Source: Sclerotinia nivalis (taxonomy: Eukaryota; Ascomycota; Leotiomycetes; Helotiales; Sclerotiniaceae). Taken from it: a stretch of 64,000 nucleotides of DNA. The notes beneath the pieces are model-generated. The model did not search any database. It saw only the letters and a program-made list of their open reading frames with translations, and had not been told where the DNA came from. This document shows, piece after piece, positions 1-10,800 of the stretch; the first letter of the stretch is position 1; each line of letters begins with the position of its first letter. The position numbers and the translations under genes were made by a program. The stretch spans positions 1,178,001 to 1,242,000 of the forward strand of contig JAPEIS010000009.1 in NCBI GenBank assembly GCA_029531795.1, read 5' to 3'.

Positions 1-151
1 GGAGAAGTCCTCTGGACAATCCGTTCCCCTCGGTATCCACCCATCCAAGGTCATCATCACCAAGTTGAAGTTGGACAAGGATCGTGAGAACATCCTTGAG
101 CGCATCAAGACCGGTCGTGAGATCAAGGAGAAGTTGAAGAGCAAGGCATAA
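1..151 (+). CDS. rpl26: 60S ribosomal protein L26 (uL24), 3' end
   Basis: This is the last 49 codons of ribosomal protein L26 (universal name uL24), a component of the large ribosomal subunit near the peptide exit tunnel. The frame starts at base 2 and ends with TAA at 149-151. The C-terminal part contains the conserved stretch [18 protein letters not shown] followed by a basic tail ending KEKLKSKA, which is typical of eukaryotic L26. The 5' part lies outside the window. The gene runs tail-to-tail with the SDR gene that follows. Identity is recognised from the protein motif; no search was run. Confidence 0.93.
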   Translation, partial: EKSSGQSVPLGIHPSKVIITKLKLDKDRENILERIKTGREIKEKLKSKA

Positions 152-752
152 ATTTGGCATATAAAATGGGTTGGGATTGGCGTGCTTTCGATCAGCGTTA
201 CATGCATTAATCCCTGGCTTCTGCCAGCTGGATGTGCTAGGCATAGTCAAATGAAACATTATGGCCATTTCACATCCTTCGTGCTTGCACGTCTGGTATC
301 ATTGTGAAATGCTCCATGGGAGTCCTCCCGAAGCAAAAAGTGTCTCTCGACACTTGTGACAATATGATGTTGTGTTGTTGATTGCTATACCTGCTTTGGG
401 AGGACTGACCCCTCGACTAACTTGCTTTAGGATTATTGTGACATACAGTTCCATTTTCGTGATCGTTTACGCTTATATATCACCTTGTTGACATCTTCAC
501 TATTGTTTTCGAGATAAATGATGAGCGAAGAAGAAATACAAAGTTTTTATTATTATGAAGGAAACTTTCTTGCCTGCAGACTTTCTTTTAGATTTCACTA
601 AAATCCCTGAAAAATGAGAGTTTGATGGTGAGGGACATAATTATTGTTTTATGATTGTGCTATCTATTCATCTTGTCGAAAACGGATTTCGATCATTAAA
701 ATTGTCCCACGAATTTTGATGGCTTATTAGAGAATATATCCGTCATACAAAA
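152..752. other. Intergenic, shared 3' flanks
   Basis: About 600 bases between two convergent genes. It should hold both 3' UTRs. I see no gene, repeat or RNA structure in it. Confidence 0.6.
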
Positions 753-1913
753 TCAAAACTTCTCAACAAATGGTCTTACATCCAATTCCTGAGTAAAGTG
801 TGATCTGTGCTGTGTGTGCAAATACCAATATGCATCCGCAATCTATAAATTTTGCCGTTAGTCGTGTCAATGGCAACATCCACATACAAAGTACTTACAG
901 CTTCAGGCTTAATCTTTCCGTCCTCAACTCCTCCATTAACCTCCCATCCCTTGGTTTTGGGAATGTCAATCACACCATCAATGATTGCATGCGCAACATG
1001 TACCCCCTTAGGACCAAATTCCCTAGCTAAACTTTGTGTGGTGGCTCTCAAAGCGAATTTCCCACTCGCGAATGAGGACATCTGAGCACCGCCTCTTAGT
1101 GATGCTGTAGCTCCCGTAACGATTAAGGATGGTGGGTGTGGAGAATCAGCGACGGAATCCAGGAGGAGTGGTAGAGCTTCCTGCGCAAAAAGGTAAAATC
1201 CCTTTCTGTTCGTCGATTTTTGGATTGTTAGCGCTTGTTCTTTATTGTCCTGCCCAGCGACGCAATGGACGAAAGAAATCGAGCATCATATGAATATTCC
1301 TAGGCCCCATACACTTTTTGATGACCCAGTTCAGATTTGACAATCAAATGCTAGAATGCCTAGAATTGGACAGGAGGTATACTCTAGTGTGCGATTCATT
1401 TCGTCCAATGTGTGCCAGCATATATACCACTCATCCATATGGAAAAGTAACAACATACCCATTACTCTGATACCCCGCCTCATAGTCCTCCAAACTCAAC
1501 TCCAAAAACGGCTTCCTCACAAACTTGCCTCCTACATTGTAAATTGCAGCAGCCAATTTCAAAGAACCGTACTCTTTCTTTATTTGCTCGAATGCGTTGG
1601 ATATGGAGGAGGGATCCGACACGTCGGTGCTGATTCCTATGGCTTGTCCGCCGGATGAGGTGATTGCTTTTATGGTGGGTTCGTAGTTGGCGGGGTCGCG
1701 GGCTAGGAGAACCACCGGGTAGGATTGCGCGAATTTGAGGGCGACGGAATGGCCTGGGGAGGGAGAGGGGTGTTAGATTTTTTCTTTGTCATTGAGGCAA
1801 GTAAATATCAGAATGTCCAGTTGTTGTTGGCACATTTGAAGGGAATAGATTGACATACCGGTACCTGCACCCACACCGGCGATAATGCTGAAGAACTTGC
1901 TAGATGGAGCCAT
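753..1913 (-). CDS. Short-chain dehydrogenase/reductase (SDR), 4 exons
   Basis: NAD(P)-dependent oxidoreductase of the SDR superfamily, 248 residues; substrate unknown. The exons on the minus strand are 1859-1913, 1459-1753, 899-1205 and 753-842, and their summed length is a multiple of three. The N-terminus carries the Rossmann motif GVGAGTGHSVALKFA, which spans the first intron. The strand-4 region reads AAAIYNVGGK. After the third intron the frame continues IADAYWYLHTQ and ends ELDVRPFVEKF, the usual C-terminal shape of fungal SDRs in the oxidoreductase/glucose-dehydrogenase-like group. In place of the classical YxxxK, the region after TGATASLRGG reads FASGKFALRA, so Tyr is replaced by Phe beside Ser-Gly-Lys; this occurs in atypical SDRs. 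The gene is too far from the PKS, with a dead transporter between, to be called part of a cluster with confidence. Confidence 0.85.
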
Positions 1914-3842
1914 GTTTTTATTACTAGATGTATAACTTCAAATGGGTGAGAAAAATGTAGATGAGGGTATAGAAGGAAAGAAAACAGATCACTTTATATT
2001 GCAATTGCGAGTTGGAACAACGGGGTCAATTGAACGTTTGATATATAATACTATATGAATGTGTATGGGTATAGACAGCGAATATGATGATTAAACAACA
2101 TTGCACCACTATGGCATTTGTTTGAGGAGAAATGACGAAATGACGATTCCATTGCTTGAGAGCTTCGTAAGAGGGGTTCGGTGGGGTCTTCAGAAGACCG
2201 ATGAGCCCGAGGATTAGTAATGTGGATGGATGTTATCCGGAACCACGAGCGATATACTCTACCTGTTGTCCAACGTCAAGGCCGGATTGAGTTGGGAATG
2301 AAGTTGTAGAAAGAGAGCGATGGAATGAATGAATGAAGATGCACATATATGGTTATATATATCATATCGGCAGCTGGCGAGTAGGGTCGGCTAACGATAG
2401 TCTAATAGGTTCGTTCCAATATCTAAACACCAAAACCCATCCATCCCAACAATGCCAACACCATTCACCCATTCATTCCTAATCATAAATTCCCTTTTCA
2501 CTTCTTCCCCGAATTCCTCCTCCAACCATCTACCAAATTCCATCCATAACGATCACAATCAGAAGTCTTACCTTTTGTTGCATATCTGAAAATGGCCGGA
2601 GACTCATCTCCTCCTAAACTTTGGCATCAAATAGTCGAACAACCCATCACATAAACTATGGACACCAGATGACATCCTTATTACGTCTCGATCACCTTAT
2701 CCCTCGAATCGATTAGATGCAAATTGTTTATCGTGCGACTAATCCGGAGTTTTCTCTCCTCTTCATGCTGGAAAGAGTGCGAGGCGGATCTTTTACTCCT
2801 TGGAGTCAGGACCGGTCGATCATACCCCATATATATAATTGAGAGATAGGTGCGCTTTGGGATGTGGGGATGATGAGACCCCTTTTTTGGTGCATCGCTT
2901 GGGTGGGGAAATAGGGATCGAGATTTGATATGGCGTTGATGTTAGATGGCTTTTAATGTGATTCAAGGTTATCTGTAACAGTTGGTTTTACTGGTAGATG
3001 GGAAAATAGATAATGAAGAGCTCCTTCCTTCCATAGAGGTTCATTTACACTAGGCAGTTTGTCTTTGCTCAGATATATTCACGTGACTCGGCTTCGATCC
3101 CTCCCGATGGCAACACTAGAAATTAAGTATATTTGCCGACCCATAATCTACTAGTTCCGGTTCACACATAAGATAATTCCTTAGATTAATACGCATATAC
3201 GTACATACTCCGTAAAGAAAATAGCCGTGCCGCATACCTCCAAGCCAAATCACTTTGTACAATCCATCCGCATTCCCAACAACCAATCGACCTAATCCCC
3301 ATCTACCCCTCTCCCAAACCCCGTCTTGTAATACCCCAAAACCATCTTTTAAGACTAAGTGGATACACCTATGACATGCAACAAAAATCATCAAATCTTC
3401 CTCATCTTCCCTTTTACATACCTGGTGTACTGTATTCGCTAGCGTCTGCATGTATTCGTTTCACATTTGTCAGCTCATACCCCTCATACAACTTGATAAT
3501 TTACGGAGGTACTCTCTCTCGAGATACAGGACGGGAAATTTCATAATGTAACATCAGGAAGCATCGATTTATTATTTGGGAATGGTTATAGGCATATTGT
3601 GACGAAACCGCAATAAGCTTCTGTGTTACTTTCGATAAGTAATTGGTGGTCATTATGCATGAGGGAGTTTTTGGATGTCGTTGTTAATGCAGCAGGCTTC
3701 GGACAATTTATTTAACCTTAAACACCAATAATGTAGGGAATCCTTGTCATTTGATAGTAAAGGATACCAAAATAAATCCCAGTCGGGACTACTAGATTCT
3801 AAGGGAATGGGTAGGGTAGGGCTAGCTAAAGATTCTATTTTC
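1914..3842. other. Intergenic, no gene seen
   Basis: About 1.9 kb upstream of the SDR gene. Short open frames occur (for example minus strand 3116-3451) but none shows a recognisable domain, codon structure or splice-supported extension. Part of this may be the eroded 3' portion of the transporter relic that begins at about 3850, but I could not see any further transporter-like coding in it. Confidence 0.5.
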
Positions 3843-3849
3843 CTAGGTG

Positions 3850-4434
3850 CGTGCGCTGGTGAGAGCTGTGACGACAGCTTGGTAGCCGCGATGTTTCGTA
3901 TTACCTCCGGGGTCTTCTTTCGTCCGATGTACTCGCCCTGTCATTTTCGATAAAGCATGGGAGCGTTTCCGGAGAAGCACTGGCGCATACGTCTCGGGGA
4001 TGAAGAGTACCCCGACGATCCACATAACTCCGGGAAAAATAGCCATCAAACGCTGCGACCCATCTCCAACCTGCTGACTCCGCGAGGAAACCACCTGCAA
4101 TAGGTCCAATTGTTGGTCCTAAAAACGGTGCGACCGCAATAAGTGGCATGGGTAAACCACGCTGCGACGGACTGAACATGTCGGCAAGCTCACGAATTCC
4201 ACCTATCCTTCCCCGTCAGTCTGTTCCTCTGAGAGAGGAAAAAGAAAAAGATCGATGGCGTACCGCTGAGTGCGCTTGAATCGAAGGTCGTTGCTAGGCA
4301 TCGATAAATACTACGAGCCATTTTGTCGCCGGGCGAAAGTTTTGCAGATCTCCTGGATCGTTGCGAATCCATGTGACAATGAATGGGTCTGTGTTGGTTC
4401 CTGCCCCGTCATACTTGTGCGATAGGACATCTTG
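3850..4434 (-). pseudogene. MFS drug/polyamine transporter relic (N-terminal part)
   Basis: The minus strand holds pieces of a DHA1-type major facilitator transporter spread over three reading frames. From 5' to 3' they are: the cytosolic lead-in WIRNDPGDLQNFRPATKWLV followed by VFIDA; then FDSSALSG in a second frame; then [16 protein letters not shown] and [17 protein letters not shown] (helix 4-5 region); then, after another shift, [20 protein letters not shown] and [13 protein letters not shown]. About 100 codons covering helices 1-4 are missing between the second and third pieces, and everything after the first central-loop segment (roughly the C-terminal two thirds) is absent. It lies head-to-head with the PKS across about 400 bases, the position usual for a cluster efflux pump. 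I infer that it once exported the PKS product and has decayed. Confidence 0.8.
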
Positions 4435-4833
4435 TTGATACGAGCCTGATGACACAGCAGATTTTCCTGATCATGGTATCGATGAAGATGAGTTTTGGAA
4501 TTGGATGAAGCTGTTTTATAATTATTCATCATAAATTATATTATTCGTCTTATAAACTATAGATATTGGAATTAAGAGAAGTATGTTAGGTGAAGTCATC
4601 TCACATTGGACTCGATTTACAGTGGGTGAAATTTCAAGCATTAAATTGCGAACACACCGGCGACTATCATATTATCAAACGTTACATCTGCGGAACAGTT
4701 GCCAACTACTTAAGATTGACTTTGTTCTCACTTTCACCCACCAGTTGCCGTCAAACTATTTCGTCTACTATTTAATATCCAATTTCGTCACCACTCGCCG
4801 CTGTTTAATTATTTCATTGCAGCTTCAGCAGTC
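4435..4833. promoter_or_regulatory. Divergent promoter region of PKS and transporter relic
   Basis: About 400 bases between the start of the transporter relic and the PKS start codon. The stretch near 4764-4775 (CTATTTAATATCC) is AT-rich and TATA-like. No binding site of a named cluster regulator can be assigned, and no Zn2Cys6 regulator gene is visible nearby. Confidence 0.35.
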
Positions 4834-7800
4834 ATGAACGGAAGCGATGATATAGACGTTGTACCCATCACCGAAGATGGTACATACGTTAAGAACGCCG
4901 AATTTGACATCCCCATCTCCCAAGTCCGAATCAAACACTGAATGGATTCAACAATTCAGACGACTCCTCTCAAATAAGATCCAATGGAGCAACCGGTCCA
5001 GAAAACATCCCCATTGCCATCGTAGGAATGGCAATGAGACTTCCCGGCGGTATTGGTAACGAGGAAGAATTCTGGGATACATTAATCAACAAGCAAGACA
5101 AGCGAAGTGTCGTTCCAGCAGATCGATGGAACGTCGATGCGTTTTATAGTAAGACTCCCAAGCGAGGATCTGTTAAGACTAAGCATGGATACTTTCTTGA
5201 GGATGATGCGCTTCGTCATTTTGATGCATCTTTATTCTCTATTACTCGGACCGAACTTGAGAAGTTGGATCCTCAGCATCGTCTTCTTCTTGAAGTTACT
5301 AGAGAGTGTTTGGAGAATGCTGGTGAGCTTAATTGGCGTGGCAAAAATATCGGGTGCTATATTGGGGTTTTTGGAGAGGATTGGCTTGCGATGCATGCCC
5401 AAGGTATGTAGCATAAACCCCAACCTCTTACCTCCGGCAGATTTGGATTTATGATTTATCCACGTCCCTGACATGGTCTGAGGCGTTTGCTAACTCATCA
5501 ATCTCTCTGTAAAGATACACAAGATTTAGGTCTGTATAAAATCACAGGTGCCGGAGACTTTGTGTTGGCGAACCGTATCTCCTATGAATACGACTTCAAA
5601 GGTCCTAGGTGAGATATTCTGCTTTGATTTACATTCGGTACGATTTTCACACATGTACTTACTCAAAAAACTAGTATTACGGCCAAGACCGGCTGCTCAG
5701 CAGCCTTGATTGGATTGCACATGGCCTGTCAAGCGATAAAGACAGGTGAAATCACATATGCAATCGTCGGCGGAACAAATCTGCTCATGACACCCGCTAT
5801 GACAATCGCAATGACCGAACAAGGAGTTTTATCTCCAGAGGGATCTTGCAAAACTTTTGATGCCGCTGCTGATGGGTACGCAAGAGGAGAAGCCATCAAT
5901 ACCTTGTATGTCAAGCGGCTTGATGAAGCCATTCGCGATGGCAATCCAATTCGAGCTATTGTTCGATCAACTGGGGCCAATTGTGATGGGAAAACTCCAG
6001 AGATTTCTTATCCTAATGATGAGAGCCATGAGGCTCTCATCCGCCGAACTTATGAGTTGGCTGGACTTCAAGATTTCTGTCAGACTGCGGTCGTAGAATG
6101 CCATGGTACAGGAACGGCTATTGGTATGAAAAAAAACATACTGCTTATTCGTACTTCTCATGCCTGTCTCAAATTTAACTTTACTTTTCGATTACCTATA
6201 CATTCTTGTATCCCGTTCTCAAAGCATCACTGGCATCGGCGTATAATTAGGTGACAGACAGGAGACTACTGCAGTTGGGAATGTGTTTGGAGAAAGGGGT
6301 GTTTACATTACATCGGTAAAGTTTAAACTTCTTCATGACTGGGTTTGCAACAACTAACGTTCGACTTCTTTCAATAGGTTAAACCGAACATGGTATGACG
6401 CTTCCCCCATACATTCCGATCTATGCCCAAATTTTCCACTCCCTCAACATTTCGAACGGAACTTACTAATTCGTCAAAAAGGGCCATTCTGAAGGAGCAT
6501 CAGGTCTTACGTCTGTAATTAAATCAGTTCTCGCCCTTGAAAACAAAACTATTCCCCCAAACATCAAATTCCAGAACCCAAGCCCTCAAAGTAATATCCC
6601 TTGCTCCGAGCTAAATTATTGCACTTGCTAACTACCAATACAGTTTTATTCAAAGAAAAGAAACTTCAAGTTCCTGTGGATGCAACACCATGGCCGGAAG
6701 ACCGACACGAAAGAGTCAGTGTCAATTCATTTGGAATTGGAGGAGCCAATGCCCACGTAATTATTCCATTCCGGTTTATTCAAATCATTCTAAGTGTCTT
6801 TCAGGCTATTCTAGATTCTGCAGAATCCTTCGGTATTAAAAGAACGAGTGCGGTTAGCACTTCAACGGAATCCTTGCAACAAAGACTGGTGGTATTCTCC
6901 GCCAACCATGCAAACTCCGCCCGTAAAGGAACAAACGATCTTCGAGATTATTTAGAAAAGCACCCTGATTCACTAAGAGATGTAGCATATACTACGGGCG
7001 TTCGTCGGGAGCATCTACCATATCGTTCCTTTTCTGTTTCAGACGGAACTGCTCCTCTGGAATTATTTGCACCTAGCAAGATCCCGTCGACAGCCCCTGA
7101 AATCACTTTCGTCTTTACCGGTCAAGGAGCTCAGTGGGCGACTATGGGAATGAAGCTTGTGAGCGACTTTCCATCCGTCAATGAAGATTTTCAAGAGCTG
7201 GACGACGTTCTTTCCAAGCTGCCACAGCCACCTAATTGGACAATAGCAGGTTAGTTATCTTTTCTGCGGTATATTGAAAGTATTAACGAAATTTTAGCGG
7301 AACTTTCGAAATTGGAAACAGAGAGCAGGCTCAATCGGGCGGAGTTCTCTCAACCACTCTGTACCGCCGTGCAGATCGCAATTGTCAATCTCCTACGAAG
7401 ATGGAGCATCTTCCCATCCGTTGTTATTGGGCACTCAAGCGGAGAGTTTGCGGCCGCTTATGCTAGTGGTGCATTGACATCCGCCAAAGCTATCATTGGA
7501 GCCTACTACCGTGGGCTGATTACAAAGCAGCAAACGGGCCCTGGTGCTATGGCTGCCGTGGGATTTGGCCGGGAAGATGTGACTAAGTATCTAGTAGAAG
7601 GAGTGACAATTGCATGCGAAAATAGCCCAGAGAGTACGACAATTTCTGGCGACGACAAACAGATCGATGTTGTGCTTGGGAATATCACTAAGAGCCACCC
7701 GAAAGCTTTTACCCGTCGCCTTCAAGTCGAGATGGCGTACCATTCACAGCATATGCTAGATCTCGGCGAACACTACCAAGCACTACTGGAGCCCCATATT

Positions 7801-10800
7801 TCGGGCTCTGCTCCAGAAATTCCATTCTACTCGACTGTGCTGAACGCGGTCGTGACCGAGAAAGGAGGATTGAATGCATCATATTGGCGCAAAAACCTGG
7901 AATCTCCTGTCCTCTTCAATACCACGATGGAGCAATTGTTGTCAAATCACGCCTCGAGCAATTTGTTCCTTGAGATTGGTCCACATTCGGCTTTGGCTGG
8001 ACCACTGCGTCAGATATTCAAGCGACACCAGCCTGATGCAGTCTATGTGCCGACATTGCTCCGGAACGAGAATGATACCACGAGCTTGCTCAATACGGCA
8101 GGTCATTTATTCATGAAAGGCCTCGCCATCGACCTAGGTTCCATTAATCCTGGAGGATCAGTCCTCACAACACTGCCGACCTATCCATGGCACCACGAAG
8201 ATAGTTACTGGGACGAAAGCAGACTTACGAAAGATTGGAGGCTGCGCAAGTTTCCACGACATGATCTCCTTGGTTCTCAAATTACTGAAGGTAGCCCCCT
8301 AGAGCCAATATGGAGAAATATGCTTTGCTTGGATGATGTTCCGTGGGTTCGTGATCACGTTGTTTCCAAGGATATTGTATTCCCAGGAGCCGGATACATT
8401 TCCATAGCTGGAGAGGCGATACGACAGGTCGCAGGAATCGAGGATTATACTATCCGCAATTACTCGCTTGACACAGCTATGATTATACACGAATCCTCAA
8501 CTGTGGAAATAATGTTTACTCTTCGTCCGTATCGCTTGACTGTGAGTTTGGATTCTGACTGGCATGAATTTGCTGTCTTTTCTTACAATGGCACTTCCTG
8601 GACAAAACATTGTGCTGGTCAAGTCAGAGCAGGAAAGGCACACTCGAAGTCGGAGTCGGAGCCTAGGGAATTCCCCAATCTTCCGCGGAAGGTACAATCT
8701 GCGCGCTGGTACCAGGCAATGCGAAAAGTTGGCATCAGCTACGGCCCAGCATTCCAGGGCTTACAGGACATTTCGGTGCACCCTGTTGAGAACATTGCAG
8801 CTGCAAGGGTGTCGAACAGCGTTGGCGCACACGAATCAACATATCAGTTGCACCCAACAACTTTAGACTTTGCCCTGCAGCTCTTTAGTGCCGCAGCATG
8901 GAAGGGCCAACCTCGGAATTTTGTCGCGATGTCTTTGCCAACTTATTTTGGTGAGATCTATATAAAAAGGCCAGAAATGATCGACCTGAAGGTTGAGCTT
9001 TCTGAGGAGGTTACTGTCACAACCAAGGGGGATATTCACAGGAATTGTATCGGTACCGTTGGTGGTGAAGTTGTGTTGCGACTTAAAGATGTGAAGTGTT
9101 CATCAATCGGTTCGTAATTCCAAAGCACCCTTTATTTCTCTCATCTCTCGACATTTCATAAAAGCTTAAGATACTGGCACAGCACCTGGCACTAGCTTTG
9201 ATAGTGTCCATGCTCCAAGCCTTTTTGAAATTAAGAATGCTAACAGATATCTATGAATAGTAAATGATGATACCGCCGGCGACCTAGACTCGCATGCGGG
9301 CGTACGTCTCCATTGGAAACCAGATATCGATTTCCTTGATTCAAAAGATCTGACCAGACCCACGAAGGGTGCCAAGGATCTTCATGCTCCCTTTCAGAAA
9401 CTCGTGCTTCTTTGCAGTATTGAGGCTCAAAAGCGCCTAGCGGGACTTACTACCGCAATACCACATTTGCAAAAGTTCAAATCTTGGCTCGATGCTCAGG
9501 TCAAACAAGCCGAAAAAGATGACTATTTATTTGTCGAGGAGCCGGAAAAGCTAATCGCTCTATCGTCAGATGAAAGACTATCACTCATTGAGGAAACTGC
9601 CTTAGAGGTTCAGACTCCAATGGGAGTAGCTATGATGCGGATTTTCAAGGCTGCCGAGGGCATATTCAAGGGAGAAACCGACCCTCTAGACTTGCTGATG
9701 CAAGATAACGTCCTGACGAAATTGTATGATTCTACCTCCAATTGGAATTATAAAGACTTTCTAGGGATGCTAAGCCACAGCAAACCACACCTTCGCATCT
9801 TGGAGATTGGTGCTGGGACAGGAGGAATGACAGCGATGATCCTCGAGGGACTTATCTCCGCTAATGGAGAACCCATTTTCTCCTCCTACGCGTTCACAGA
9901 TATATCCCCTGGCTTCTTCGTGGCTGCGAAGGAGAGATTTGCATCCGTCAAAAGTATGGAGTTTTCTGTCTTAGATATCAGTCAAGATCCATCCGAGCAG
10001 GGGTTTGAACTTGGATCTTACGACCTTATCGTTGCAGCAAACGTGTGTAGTCCAGCCACAAAGAAATGCTTCGAAACTAACATTCTCGTAGGTTCTTCAT
10101 GCTACACCAAATCTCGCAAAGACATTGTCAAATGTTCGAAACTTGCTTCAACCGAAAGGAAAGTTACTCCTGCAGGAATTATGCTCCGGTAAGACTAGCC
10201 GAAACAAGAGGACGCATTTTCGTTGTAACTGACTTTTTCTCAGACACCAAAGGAGTAAATTTTATCATGGTAAGCTATACAAGAATGAGACAAAGGTCAT
10301 TATTGAAGTGGCTTTTGCTGACGAACTCTTAGGGAGTGCTTCCTGGCTGGTGGTTAGGTGAAGAAGATAACAGAACTGATGAACCGGTACGTGTGTTCTT
10401 TCCAATTGACATTTCCTTTCCACCACTTTATCAAGCACATCGCAGCTGTTTCAAAGTAAAAACCCCTAACTGAATACCCGAACAGTACGTCACTCCTGAA
10501 AGATGGACAAAAGAGTTGTCAGAAGCTGGCTTTGCTGGTGCGGACGCAGTTGTTTACGACAATGATTTACCGTACCATCACAATGCGAATATCATTGTCT
10601 CTCCGCTCTTAACACCTACGAGTCAAAAGAAGATCTGCATTTTAAGACTCTCTGAGAATTGCTCTATTGCAGCTCGCCTTGCCGACAGTCTTAATAAAGG
10701 TGGCTACTCGGTAGACTTCTGTTCATTGTCGGAAAGTCCGAAGCCCAATCAAGACATTCTTTCGGTTGTAGATTTTGAGGGCAAGGCTTTCCTTGAAGAT

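Noticed and set aside
3116..3451. 111-codon minus-strand open frame
   Set aside because: No domain, no splice extension, composition not gene-like.
9110..9260. Stop codons TAA/TGA read through after the DH domain as evidence of two separate PKS genes
   Set aside because: A 151-nt intron with a GCTAAC branch and ATAG acceptor joins the DH and MT exons in phase, giving the expected linker.
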